From [Actinomadura] parvosata subsp. kistnae (GTDB lineage: Bacteria > Actinomycetota > Actinomycetes > Streptosporangiales > Streptosporangiaceae), in NCBI RefSeq assembly GCF_900323885.1, contig NZ_OOHJ01000030.1, positions 124,001-188,000 of the forward strand: a stretch of DNA of 64,000 nt, in the 5' to 3' direction. A program made the translations under genes and the position numbers. Shown piece by piece: positions 1-8,187 of the stretch; the first letter of the stretch is position 1; every line of letters starts with the position of its first letter. Below the pieces are notes generated by a model. That model was not told the origin of the DNA. It ran no database searches and saw only the letters and a program-made list of their open reading frames with translations.

Positions 1-55
1 CGCAGCAGGGACGAGGGCCGCCCCGCCACAAGGCGCGGCTGGGAGCCGTCCCGCT

Positions 56-109
56 GACACTTTTGGTCCCATCTGTCCCAAGGTCCTCACCGATTGGGCC
101 GAAAGTCCC
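56..109 (+). promoter_or_regulatory. Two DosR-like boxes upstream of hpf
   Basis: Bases 96-109 read GGGCCGAAAGTCCC, a near-palindrome of the type repeated through the first 34 kb, and bases 56-70 hold a weaker copy ending TTTTGGTCCC. The stronger box ends 66 nt before the start at 176, within the 54-72 nt spacing seen at most other boxes. The resemblance to the mycobacterial DosR/DevR motif is from memory of that consensus. Confidence 0.65.
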
Positions 110-175
110 TGGCAGCAGGGTCCGTGCTGGTCAGAGGGTGGAGGCATCAGCAACGGATGCGAAGAAGGTGCTCGC

Positions 176-928
176 ATGAGGCACAGGCCCATCGCTCTCG
201 ATCCCGCCGACGTTCACGTCAAGGTCCGTGGCGGGATCAACGCCGCCGACGTCCTGCAGGCCAGGCAGACCATGGCGGAGCTGGCCAGGCTGGCGCACGA
301 ACCGGTGCTGGACGCGAAGATCACGCTCGCCACCACGCCTGGGCTCGCGGCGCGGCGGTGGACGGCGCAGGCCGTGCTGAACGTCCAGGGACGGCTCATC
401 AGAGCCCAGGCCAGCGCCGTCTCCACGCGGGCGGCCATCCACGGGCTCCGCGACCGGCTGCGGATGCGGCTGCTGGAGAGCACCCGGGGCTGGAAGAACC
501 AGCGGGGACACCATCACCGGCAGCGCCAGGCCGACAGCACCAGCGACGAGCCCCGGGTCGTGCGGCGGCTCGCGGCGGACCGCACAGTGCCCGACGAGGC
601 GGTCGTCGACATGGAGCGGCTCGGTTACGACTTCCTGTTGTTCGTCGAGGAGATGACGGGTCAGGACAGCGTCGTCTATCGCACCGACGGCGGCTACCGG
701 CTCGCCCAGCTCGCGCCCGCGCCGGACCTGCCGGCGCCGACCTGCGCGGCGATCTCCATCAGCCCGTCTCCCGCCGCCCAGCTCACCCTGGACGAAGCCG
801 TCGAGCGACTGGAGCTGACCGAATGGCCGTTCGTCTTCTTCGCCGACACCGCCACCGGCGAGGGCCGCCTCGTCTACCGGCGTGACGACGGTAACTACGG
901 CCTGCTCAGCACCGTCCACGGCGCCTGA
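176..928 (+). CDS. hpf: Long-form ribosome hibernation promoting factor (HPF/S30AE family)
   Basis: The 250-residue product looks like a long HPF that binds the small subunit and drives 70S dimerisation into inactive 100S particles during stasis. Residues 1-100 correspond to the S30AE domain. Two copies of the C-terminal dimerisation domain follow, one around 125-190 (FLLFVEE, VVYRTDGGY) and one around 192-250 (FVFFADT, LVYRRDDGNYGL). The copies align on F-x-F and V-Y-R-x-D-G motifs. Ordinary long HPF has one such domain, so the tandem arrangement is unusual but resembles hypoxia-induced actinobacterial versions. The ATG at 176 is preceded by GAAGGTG. Two DosR-like boxes lie upstream, suggesting induction by hypoxia or nitric oxide. 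Family assignment is firm; the regulation is inferred. Confidence 0.85.
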   Translation: MRHRPIALDPADVHVKVRGGINAADVLQARQTMAELARLAHEPVLDAKITLATTPGLAARRWTAQAVLNVQGRLIRAQASAVSTRAAIHGLRDRLRMRLLESTRGWKNQRGHHHRQRQADSTSDEPRVVRRLAADRTVPDEAVVDMERLGYDFLLFVEEMTGQDSVVYRTDGGYRLAQLAPAPDLPAPTCAAISISPSPAAQLTLDEAVERLELTEWPFVFFADTATGEGRLVYRRDDGNYGLLSTVHGA

Positions 929-959
929 CACCCCTTCGGGCCGCGGTCGTCCAGCATCA

Positions 960-1790
960 TCAGTCAACGGAGACGTGCTGGGAGGCCAAGGCCCGCACCG
1001 CGGTCAAGGTCAGCACGACCGCCAGCGCGGCAGTGAGAGCGAGCAGGCCCAGACCGAGCCCGTACGAGCCGAGCCTGCCGTAGATGAACCCCATGACCAG
1101 CGGCGGCACGAACCCGCCCAGCCCGCCGGCCGCACCGACCAGCCCGGTGACCGAGCCCACCTTGTCGGCCGGGGCGACTAGGGCGACGAGCGCGAACGTG
1201 GCGCCGCTGCCCGCGCCGAGCGCCGCCGCCATGGACAGAAACGCCACCGTGCCGACCGGCATCAGGACGGGCGTCAGCGCCTGGACCGCCGCCATGACGG
1301 CGACCACGACGAACACCCCGGCCAGCACCCGCACCGGACCGACCCGGTCTGACAGCCACCCTCCCAGCGGCCGCATCAGCACCGCCAGCACCACGAACCC
1401 GGCCATCCGGTAGGCGGCGTCCGCCTGCTCCAAGCCGTACCCGGTCTGCAAGTAGGCCGGCAGGTAGACGGAGAAGGCAACGTAGCCGCCGAAGGCGACG
1501 GCGTACAGCAGGCACGCCTGCCACGTGATCGGCAACCTCACCGTGGCCGCCAGCCGCGCGATCAGTGATCGTTCCGCCACACTCCGCCCAGGCGCATCAC
1601 GCAGAACCAGCCACGAGACGATCGCGTAGAGCGCCAGCGCGATCGCCGTGATGACGAACGGGGTGGCCGGGCCACCGCTCTCGACCAGCCCGACTGTAGT
1701 TAGCGCGCTGATGGCGGTGCCTCCCATGCCCGCGCCGAAGATCCCCACCGCCAACCCACGCCGGTGCGACGCGAAAACGGGCACCCTCAC
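960..1790 (-). pseudogene. narK: narK 3' fragment (nitrate/nitrite transporter, N-terminal half missing)
   Basis: The minus strand from about 1790 down to the stop at 960 encodes the C-terminal two thirds of a major facilitator transporter that closely matches the intact NarK at 29913-31136. Shared stretches include HRRGLAVG, GMGGTAISALTTV, LQTGYGLEQADAA and GSGATFALVA. Homology begins at HRRGLAVG and nothing upstream resembles the first five or six membrane helices, so the gene has lost its 5' part. The frame stays open further upstream only by chance and overlaps VKOR in another frame. The remnant cannot make a functional 12-helix carrier. It is probably a duplicated narK cut by the rearrangement that left the fragments at 1785-2110. 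Confidence 0.75.
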
Positions 1791-1953
1791 CGTCTCGGAT
1801 ACCCAGGCCGACGCGTACACCAACATGACAGGGCGTCGGGGCCTCGGCGGCACAGGTGCGCTGTTTGCCGCCTTCGGCCGCTGGAACTGGCTCGACTGGC
1901 ACGGCCGCGACCAGCAGGAACTGCGTTTCCACGAGCCGCAGACGGTGAACTGA
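1785..1953 (+). pseudogene. Unidentified 3' coding fragment
   Basis: Between the narK and acetyl-CoA synthetase fragments the plus strand has a short open stretch ending at the TGA at 1951-1953. Its codon use looks natural (strong G/C third positions) and its product is tryptophan-rich (RWNWLDWHGRD, ending EPQTVN). It has no start of its own and looks like the C-terminus of a lost gene. I do not recognise the family. It could also be chance open frame. Confidence 0.25.
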
Positions 1954-1954
1954 C

Positions 1955-2110
1955 CGGCAGCCAGCGGGCGAACGGGAGGTTGGACCAGTCCAGACCATGT
2001 GTCCATGGGTTGTCCCAGGCCGGTAACGCGGCCTGTTCGGCCCAGAACGCATTCCGGTCGGCCTCGGCACGCGCGTACAGCTCCGTGGCGCGGCACGCCT
2101 GCAGACATGC
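1955..2110 (-). pseudogene. acetyl-CoA synthetase N-terminal fragment
   Basis: The minus strand encodes about 50 residues matching the N-terminal region of acetyl-CoA synthetases. ATELYARAEADR, FWAEQA and LDWSNLPFARW correspond to the usual pattern of ELY-x-A-x-AD, FWAEQA and LDWSNPPFAKWF. Homology is lost straight after the last motif, and there is no start codon in context upstream. The piece lies between the VKOR stop and the narK fragment. Assignment is by remembered family pattern. Confidence 0.5.
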
Positions 2111-2152
2111 TCACTGTGGCTGAGAGCCCCGAGGGTGGTCGGCGCGCTGGGG

Positions 2153-2785
2153 CTATCCGAACAGTGGCCAGCCGTACTTGAGCACGACGGCCAGGACCAG
2201 GATCAGGATCCAGATAGTGACGGCGATGGCGTCGAGGTCGGCGTCGATGATCCTGGTCAGTGCCGACTGCACGCGCCGGGGCAGGAACAGGTTGCCGTCG
2301 CGGACGTTCACGTGCGTCAGGGTCGACCACACCAGCGTGGTGGACACGGTCACCAGCAGGCACCACGGGCACAGTGCGCCGATCACGTACATGGACTGGT
2401 AGAACAGCCAGTACGCGAAGATCAGGCCGAGGGTGTAGACCACTTGCGCGGCGAACATGAACCAGCCCGGGAACCGCACCCGGCCCAGGCTCGCCACCGC
2501 GATGGTGATCACGACCGGCTCGGCCACCATGCCCAGGAAGGCGTTCGGGAAGCCGAACAGGTGCGCCTGCCAGGAGCTGCCAACCGTGCCGCAGCTGATG
2601 ACGCTGTTGATGTTGCAGGACAGGTCCGCGCCCGGGTCGGCCGCCAGGCGCACCGCGTCGATCGACAGCACGAAGGACGCGGTCAGGCTGAGGCATGCCG
2701 AGAACAGCATGGTTCCGAAGATCCACGCGTTGGAGTGGCGAAGAGCGTGCAGCCGAGGAAGGACCGTGGTCACAGTCGGCACCAC
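2153..2785 (-). CDS. Vitamin K epoxide reductase family protein (VKOR), partner of DsbA
   Basis: This 210-residue integral membrane protein is a bacterial VKOR homologue, which reoxidises a periplasmic DsbA-like thioredoxin and passes electrons to quinone. Visible features are the loop cysteines C57 and C65 (LSCNINSVISCG), the redox motif CPWC at 139-142, and four to five hydrophobic segments. The likely start is the GTG at 2785, because the upstream dsbA-like stop TAG overlaps it by one base, implying translational coupling. A second GTG follows immediately. The same pairing makes disulfides in mycobacteria and other actinobacteria that lack DsbB. Two DosR-like boxes upstream of the operon suggest control by low oxygen. 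Confidence 0.88.
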   Translation of the reverse strand: MVPTVTTVLPRLHALRHSNAWIFGTMLFSACLSLTASFVLSIDAVRLAADPGADLSCNINSVISCGTVGSSWQAHLFGFPNAFLGMVAEPVVITIAVASLGRVRFPGWFMFAAQVVYTLGLIFAYWLFYQSMYVIGALCPWCLLVTVSTTLVWSTLTHVNVRDGNLFLPRRVQSALTRIIDADLDAIAVTIWILILVLAVVLKYGWPLFG

Positions 2786-3540
2786 TACTGGCCCTTGGCC
2801 GCGGTCACGGCCGCGGCCAAGGCGCCCGCAGTGTAGAGGTCGCCCTCGAACACCTTGCCGTTGATCTTCACGGTCGGCGTGCCCGAGATCCCCGCGTTGA
2901 ACACCGCCTGCGTCGAGGTCGCGACCCACGGCTCGAAGCCGCGGCCGGCGAAGGCGGCCACCACGTCCGCCGGCACCCCGGCATTACGGGCCAGCGTGGC
3001 GATCTCCTCGTCGGACAGGCCGCGGCTCCCCTCCTCGGGCTGATTGGCGAACAGCGCCGTGTTGAGCGCCAGAACCTTGCCGGGCGCCAGGTCGGCGACG
3101 GTGGCGATGGCGTTGGCCGCCCGCGTGGAGTACTTCGTACCGCTGGACGCCCGATCCAGGAACGACAGCGGGTACAGCTCCAGCCGCACCGTTCCGTCGG
3201 CCACCATCCGGTCCAGCTCACTGCTGTTGGCCTGCTCGAAGCGCCCGCAGTATGGGCACATGTAGTCAAGGTAGACCTCGAGCTTCACCGGCGCGGCCGC
3301 GTTGCCCAGGGCCAGCGCCCCGCCGTCCGTCGCGATCGCTGGCGCCTTGCCTCTCTGCGCCGCCGAGGAGACGTCGTTGGCCGCCGCGTTGATCAAGCTG
3401 ATCACGATGGCGACCAGCAGGCCTACTATGATCAGCCCGCCGCCGGAGGCGATCAGGCGAGTGCGCTTCGCCCTGCGCCGCTCGGCGGCGGCCCGGGCGT
3501 TGCGTAGCTCGCGGGACTTGATTCGTGCCTCGGTGCTCAT
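2785..3540 (-). CDS. Membrane-anchored DsbA-like thioredoxin-fold protein
   Basis: The 251-residue product has a basic cytoplasmic N-terminus, one membrane anchor at about 29-50 (LIASGGGLIIVGLLVAIVIS) and an extracytoplasmic thioredoxin-fold domain. The active site CPYC is at 95-98, preceded by VYLDYM. A cis-proline motif GTPTVKING near the C-terminus completes the DsbA signature. It should catalyse disulfide formation in exported proteins, with the adjacent VKOR as its oxidant. The ATG at 3540 was chosen over one 13 codons upstream because the mature anchor begins there and a purine-rich AGGAAAACGAGG precedes it. The stop overlaps the VKOR start. Confidence 0.88.
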   Translation of the reverse strand: MSTEARIKSRELRNARAAAERRRAKRTRLIASGGGLIIVGLLVAIVISLINAAANDVSSAAQRGKAPAIATDGGALALGNAAAPVKLEVYLDYMCPYCGRFEQANSSELDRMVADGTVRLELYPLSFLDRASSGTKYSTRAANAIATVADLAPGKVLALNTALFANQPEEGSRGLSDEEIATLARNAGVPADVVAAFAGRGFEPWVATSTQAVFNAGISGTPTVKINGKVFEGDLYTAGALAAAVTAAKGQ

Positions 3541-3684
3541 GGCCTCGTTTTCCTCGCTGGATGAAAGATCGAGCGCCACGCGACCATCACGTCGTCACCA
3601 CTTCTTAACGGCGCTCGGCCTTGGGTGGATGCCTCTTGCTGACGCTCGCCGTCCAGCTTGGAGCACGCCGTCGCACCCGCACCC

Positions 3685-3719
3685 GGGCCAAAGGTCCCAA
3701 CCCTGTGGACCTTGGTCCT
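3685..3719 (-). promoter_or_regulatory. Tandem DosR-like boxes upstream of dsbA-VKOR
   Basis: Bases 3685-3698 read GGGCCAAAGGTCCC and bases 3706-3719 contain GGACCTTGGTCC. Both are near-perfect dyads of the type found across the island. They lie 145-180 nt upstream of the DsbA-like start on the minus strand, further than the 54-72 nt usual elsewhere, so a leader may separate promoter and gene. Confidence 0.55.
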
Positions 3720-3833
3720 GTATCGGACGTCGCTGCGAGCGATCAGTGATCCGGCACGTGCCTGGATAGGGAAGCATGGAGACGGTCCTCAGGCACACCT
3801 GGGTCTCCACCGCGGCCGGAGCGATTCACTCCG

Positions 3834-4186
3834 TTATAGCCGGGTGTTGAAGACTTCATGGAGGGGGCGCCGCGGCACGGCGAGCACCGGCGGGCCGTAC
3901 CCCAGCCGCAGCAGCATCTGCAGGTGCCCGGGTGTCCCGGTGGACTCGCCGCGGTGCTCACTGTCCGGGAGATCGAGAGGCTGACTGAACAGCGACGCCG
4001 ACACCCCGCGGGCCGTCGCCGCCGGCGAACAGGGCGGCGAGCTGCGGGTCCCTTTCGAACCTGGCCACCTCCCGGCCTGCCCCGAGACCGAAGTCGCGCA
4101 AGGGTAGCTCGGTGTCGCCGGGGCGAGGGCCGAAGGCGTGGCGCGGTACGCCGTCCGTGCGGGGGCCGTCTTTCGTCCAGGGGGAC
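3834..4186 (-). pseudogene. acg-type nitroreductase, 3' part (split by group II intron)
   Basis: This is the C-terminal part of the Acg-family nitroreductase whose N-terminal part is at 6370-6932. Matching motifs to the intact copy at 32769-33848 include RTDGVP, HAFGPRPG, DPQLAALF and, after a break, SLFSQPLDL and LGYGPPV. The host gene would read YRREL-SPWT across the intron site. A second lesion lies around 4010-4025: about 20 residues equivalent to WLRAGQALQRVLL are deleted and the frame shifts. The gene was therefore dead from two separate events. It ends at the TAA at 3834. Two further family members in the window may compensate. Confidence 0.8.
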
Positions 4187-4785
4187 GTGCGCCGTGAGGC
4201 GTTGCTGATCCGTACGAAGGTGGAAGACCTTCGTCGTCCGTCCTGTCGTGGCAGGGCGGTGAAGCTGAGGGCAGCCTGGTCCGGGTGATGCCGGGGAGGG
4301 CGGCAAGCGGCCCTGACGAAGCCGGGACGTGCCAGTACTGCCAGATGGTGCGGGTTCGGTGAGCAAGGCGGAAAGGAGTACGCGAGGAACCGTCGTCATT
4401 ACATCCCTCAACGCGAGACCGGCTCGAACCTGGTGGATAGGGGCCGGGAGCGGTGCGCACCCGCCACCGATGTGGTGGTCCGGGGAACTCCTGGGAGGGT
4501 TTGTCTCTGCCGTCCGGGGAGGCCATGAGGAAGGCCCACGGCGTACTCATGGCGATGCCGCAGGGATATAGGCGGGCTCCTCCTTCGCCGAGCGGATCAC
4601 AGCGAACACGGGAACCATCCGGACTCGCCTCCCCGAAACGGTGGCCGGCCAGGTCACCAGCGGGGATAGGCGCATCGACCGCCGAACGGGCCGGGTGGGG
4701 CGGAGCCGCCGTAGTAGTCGGAGGCCGGGAAAGCCGGTCACATGGCCAAGGGCGGCAGCGGAAGCGAGAAGACCTGGAGACTGTA

Positions 4786-6255
4786 ATGCCGAAAGACGCG
4801 CTCCCGAATGAGAGCGCCTGGCCAGAGCAAATCCCTGCGGGGCCTGCTCGGCGGGTATCGGAGATGCAGGCCAAGCTTCACCGTTGGGCGGCGGCCGATC
4901 CTGGCCGCCGGTTCGAGGAATTGTTCAACTTTGTGCATGACCCGGCGACGCTGCTGATGGCGTTCGACCGGGTAGCGGGCAACCGGGGCGGCCGGACCGC
5001 GGGCGTGGACGGCGTAACCGCCGCCGATGTCGAAGAGCGGATTGGCATCCCGGGCTTCCTGGACGAGCTGCGCACTCAGCTCAGGACGGGTGCGTTCCGA
5101 CCGTTGCCGGTGCGGGAGAGATTGATTCCCAAGCCGGGCGGAGCCGGGAAGGTGCGGCGGTTAGGCATTCCCGTGATCGCTGACCGGGTCGTCCAGGCGG
5201 CGCTCAAACTGGTGCTGGAGCCTATCTTCGAGGCCGACTTCCAGCCGGTCTCTTACGGGTTTCGGCCCCGGCGACGAGCGCAGGATGCGATTGCCGAGAT
5301 CCACTTCTATGGCACTCACGGGTATCGGTGGGTGCTGGATGCGGACATCGCGGCGTGTTTCGACGAGATCGATCACGCCGCGCTGATGGACCGCGTCCGC
5401 AACCGGATCAAGGACAAGAAGGTCCTGGCTCTGATCAAGGCGTTCCTCAAGGCCGGGATCATGACCGAACTCGGTGAACGCCAGGACACGCCTGTCGGGA
5501 CGCCGCAGGGCGGCATCATCTCTCCGTTGCTGGCTAATATCGCGCTGTCGGTGCTCGATGAGCATCTGCACGGGCCGTGGCGGCCGGGCGGGGCGTTCTC
5601 CTCCCCGAAACGGAGGGCCACTCTGCGCGCCAAAGGGGCCGCGACCTGGCGGATCGTCCGCTACGCGGACGACTTCGTCGTCCTGGTCAACGGCTCCGAA
5701 GAGCATGTCCGCGAGTTGCATGAACAGATCGCTCAGGTGCTGGCCCCGATGGGGTTACGGCTGTCTGCGGCCAAGACCCAGGTCGTGCACATGAGTGAAG
5801 GGTTCGACTTCCTGGGGTTTCACATCCAGTGGCGCCGCAAGCGAGGCACGAACACCTGGCACGTCTACACCTTCATCGCCAAGGATCCGGTCCGGCGGCT
5901 GAAGGCGAAGATTCGTGCGCTGACCCGCAAGACCTCACCGTTGAACCTGGCTGCCCTGCTGGCCCAGCTGAACCGGGTCATGGGCGGATGGGCGTTCTAC
6001 TTTCAGCATGCGATCGCCAAGCGCGTGTTCGCCAGCCTGGATGCCTTCACCTGGTGGAGGCTGGCCCGGTTGCTGCGCCAGCGGCATCGCTGGAGCTGGA
6101 AGGAGTTTCGCCGACGGCACACCACCCCCACCGGGCGGTGGCTGCCGTTCTCGGCGAACGGGGTTACCTGGCGCGGCATCGAGAAGATCCCGGTCACCCG
6201 GTATCGCTATCGCGGCGCCAGAATTCCCAGCCCGTGGGTTCAACCAGCCCGTTAG
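4786..6255 (+). CDS. ltrA: Group II intron reverse transcriptase/maturase
   Basis: The 489-residue intron-encoded protein supports splicing and retrohoming of the surrounding RNA. Reverse transcriptase blocks are visible in order: GVDGV, the RxLGIP block, YGFRP, the DADIAACFDEIDH motif, TPQGGIISPLLANI and the catalytic YADD at 293-296. A maturase (X) domain follows with GFDFLGFHIQWRR and GWAFYF. The protein ends at PSPWVQPAR with no H-N-H endonuclease, so it belongs to the endonuclease-lacking group. I chose the ATG at 4786 because the RT homology starts shortly after it and GACCTGGAGA precedes it; the frame is open further upstream inside ribozyme sequence. The stop lies 17 nt before domain V. 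Confidence 0.92.
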   Translation: MPKDALPNESAWPEQIPAGPARRVSEMQAKLHRWAAADPGRRFEELFNFVHDPATLLMAFDRVAGNRGGRTAGVDGVTAADVEERIGIPGFLDELRTQLRTGAFRPLPVRERLIPKPGGAGKVRRLGIPVIADRVVQAALKLVLEPIFEADFQPVSYGFRPRRRAQDAIAEIHFYGTHGYRWVLDADIAACFDEIDHAALMDRVRNRIKDKKVLALIKAFLKAGIMTELGERQDTPVGTPQGGIISPLLANIALSVLDEHLHGPWRPGGAFSSPKRRATLRAKGAATWRIVRYADDFVVLVNGSEEHVRELHEQIAQVLAPMGLRLSAAKTQVVHMSEGFDFLGFHIQWRRKRGTNTWHVYTFIAKDPVRRLKAKIRALTRKTSPLNLAALLAQLNRVMGGWAFYFQHAIAKRVFASLDAFTWWRLARLLRQRHRWSWKEFRRRHTTPTGRWLPFSANGVTWRGIEKIPVTRYRYRGARIPSPWVQPAR

Positions 6256-6272
6256 ACGGCAGCATCCGTGGA

Positions 6273-6306
6273 GAGCCCGGTACTCGGAGACGGGTACGCC
6301 GGGTTC
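6273..6306 (+). ncRNA. Group II intron domain V
   Basis: The 34-nt hairpin starts GAGCCCGG and ends CCGGGTTC, with an apical stem CTCG-GAGA-CGGG capped by a GNRA loop and a small internal bulge. Length, the AGC at the 5' strand and the GNRA cap all match domain V, the catalytic core of group II introns. Two short hairpins follow downstream, one with a GCAA loop (CCGGTCGCAAGACCGG). Confidence 0.85.
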
Positions 6307-6369
6307 GGAAGGCGGTCCGGAGAAACGGACCGGTCGCAAGACCGGCACCGCGCTCCGGGCCGACCTTAC

Positions 6370-6932
6370 AGCTCTCGGCGGTAGGCCTCGTCGCGGGAGA
6401 GTGCTTGGTCTGCGGTGGCGACCATGTCGAGGATCTTGCGTGTCGCCCGGCCGTTCAGCATGACGAGGGTGGCGCCTTCTTCGCGGGCCGCGGCGACCAG
6501 GGCGACGACGGTCTCCTGCGGCAGAGAGCGGCCGTCGAACGGGAAGCGATTGGTGCGACGGCGCGGGATCACGGCATGCAGCCGCTGCTCGTTCGGTGGC
6601 GGTGGTTCCCCTGGGACGGTACGCACGACGGCGAGGAGGTCGGGCGCGCCGCGCGGGGCGGGCAACGGCAGGACACGAGCCTCATATCCGGTCATTCGGA
6701 TGGCCAGCCTCATGTTGAACAGCGCCGCTCCGCAGCTCATGGCGAGGCAGCGCCCGAGGGGATCGGCGACGCGCAGTTGCCGGCGGAGGTCGGCGTACAC
6801 GGTCATGCTGTCCTTCAGGTGGTAGAACAGCCACGGCTGGGTGTTGTGCACGGAGGGCGCGGCGACCGCGGCCTCGACGATCCGGCGTACGCCGGAGGGA
6901 GTGGCGAAAGGCTTGACCATCGTGCGCTTCAC
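6370..6932 (-). pseudogene. acg-type nitroreductase, 5' part (split by group II intron)
   Basis: The N-terminal 188 residues of an Acg-family putative NAD(P)H nitroreductase are intact here. They include the signature AAPSVHNTQPW, the SCGAALFN motif and PRRRTNRFPFD. The product runs into the intron at YRREL and meets a stop made by the intron's last bases. The C-terminal part continues at 3834-4186. The start at 6932 lies 25 nt after the stop of the membrane protein gene at 6958-7449, so the gene was probably the last of the nar operon. Acg (Rv3131) is a classical DosR-regulon gene in Mycobacterium tuberculosis. Confidence 0.82.
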
Positions 6933-6957
6933 TTTCGGTGGCCCAAGAGGCGCATCG

Positions 6958-7449
6958 TCACGAGGCGAGGGCGAGCGTGGTGCTCGCGGCGAGCAGGGCG
7001 GCGCCGGTGATGGTCAGCAGTGTGCCCAGGCCGATGACCAGGGTGGTGATCTGCCAGGCCTGGTAGGCGTTCAGCAGGGAGGCGCGCAGCATCTGGCCGG
7101 TGAAGGCGGTCTGCCGCAGCACTTCCAGCTTCTCGTCGTCGCCGCCTGCGGCGTGCAGCTCGGCGCTGATCTCGCCGTACGACCGGCCGCCCGTCGCCAT
7201 CAGCACGTTGTTCCCGATCACTTGGGCGAAGGCGCGGGCTTGTGAGCCTGTCACAACCGCCCGGCCCTGGTGGGCGGCGAGGTCATCGGGTAGCCCTTTG
7301 CCAGGGAAGCTGATCGCCTGCCCGCGCAGTTCCGTCTTGATCTCGGCGCGCGCCTTGACCCCCAGCGCGACCATGACCGGTCCTGCCACCATCATCGCCG
7401 CACCGGCGGCGCCCAGCAGGGCCATCGCTGTCGTTCGAACAACGCTCAT
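6958..7449 (-). CDS. Small membrane protein at the end of the nar operon
   Basis: The 163-residue product has an N-terminal membrane segment at about 8-30 (LLGAAGAAMMVAGPVMVALG), a soluble middle with SQARAFAQVIG and GRSYGEISAEL, and a second long hydrophobic pair near the C-terminus (about 128-160). A clear GAAGGAG ribosome site precedes the ATG at 7449. It follows narI by 45 nt on the same strand and was probably co-transcribed with narGHJI and the broken acg. I do not recognise a named family. A role in the membrane around nitrate respiration is only suggested by position. Confidence 0.7.
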   Translation of the reverse strand: MSVVRTTAMALLGAAGAAMMVAGPVMVALGVKARAEIKTELRGQAISFPGKGLPDDLAAHQGRAVVTGSQARAFAQVIGNNVLMATGGRSYGEISAELHAAGGDDEKLEVLRQTAFTGQMLRASLLNAYQAWQITTLVIGLGTLLTITGAALLAASTTLALAS

Positions 7450-7494
7450 GTCGTACTCCTTCGTGATGCGGCATCGGGCCTCGGCCGCGGATGG

Positions 7495-8187
7495 TCATCG
7501 AGCCTCTCCCCTGAGCGGGGTGCGCCGCCGGTAGACGATGTAAGGCCGCCACAGGTAGGCGATGGGCGCCGACCAGACGTGGACGAGTCTGGTGAACGGC
7601 CAGATCGCGGCGAGCAGCCAGGCTGACAGCGCGTGCAGCTGGAAGATCAGCGGCACGTCGGCCATCAGGTTCGGGTCGGGGCGGAAGGTGAGCACGCCGC
7701 GGAACCAGACGGCGATGGTGGCGCGGTAGTCGTAGCCGCCGCCGAGCAGGTTCTTCCCTACGGTCGCGGTCATGCCGAGCAGGATCACCACCGCCAGGAC
7801 GACGAACAGGACCTTGTCGGCTCGGGTGGTGGTGCGGCGCACCCGCGGGCTGGTGAAGCGGCGCGCGAGCAGCAGCGCCAGGCCCGCGATCACCATGAGC
7901 CCGGCCACGGTTCCGGCGCTGACCGACACCAGGTGGTAGAGGTCCTCGTCGACGCCGACGGCGGCGGTCCAGGACTTGGGGACGAGCAGGCCGAGTACGT
8001 GGCCGCCGATGGCGGCGAACGCGCCGAGGTGGAACAGCGGCGAGCCGAGCCGCAGGAGCCGGCTCTCCAGCACCTGCGTGGTGCGGGTGGTCCAGCCGAA
8101 CTGGTCCACCCGCCAGCGCCAGACATGCCCCACGACGAAGATCGTCAGAGCGATGTAGGGGACGACGACCCAGAGCGCGACGCTCAC
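7495..8187 (-). CDS. narI: Respiratory nitrate reductase gamma subunit (cytochrome b)
   Basis: The 230-residue membrane protein anchors NarGH and oxidises quinol through two b haems. Five hydrophobic segments are visible. Candidate haem-ligand histidines occur in FHLGAFAAIGGH near the N-terminal third and in FQLHALSAWL and RLVHVWSAP near the C-terminus, as in NarI. The start is a GTG at 8187 that overlaps the narJ stop as GTGA, a typical coupled junction. Confidence 0.93.
   Translation of the reverse strand: MSVALWVVVPYIALTIFVVGHVWRWRVDQFGWTTRTTQVLESRLLRLGSPLFHLGAFAAIGGHVLGLLVPKSWTAAVGVDEDLYHLVSVSAGTVAGLMVIAGLALLLARRFTSPRVRRTTTRADKVLFVVLAVVILLGMTATVGKNLLGGGYDYRATIAVWFRGVLTFRPDPNLMADVPLIFQLHALSAWLLAAIWPFTRLVHVWSAPIAYLWRPYIVYRRRTPLRGEAR

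Larger units (their letters stand above)
4187..6369 (+). mobile_element. Complete group II intron inserted antisense into the acg gene
   Basis: The element is 2183 nt. It begins GTGCGCC, matching the group II 5' consensus GTGYG, and ends TTAC, matching the 3' terminal AY. The ends were located by joining the flanks (GGGGGAC then AGCTCTCGG), which restores an uninterrupted acg reading frame through YRRELSPWT. A structured 5' region of 599 nt precedes the reverse transcriptase/maturase gene at 4786-6255. A domain V hairpin follows at 6273-6306, then compact stems that should form domain VI. The intron lies opposite to acg, so its splicing cannot repair the acg mRNA. A related 5' fragment at 34996-35408 shows the family has moved more than once here. 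Confidence 0.9.

Noticed and set aside
4453..4785. Upstream extension of the intron reverse transcriptase frame
   Set aside because: The 111 extra codons fall in structured 5' ribozyme sequence, and reverse transcriptase homology begins after the ATG at 4786.
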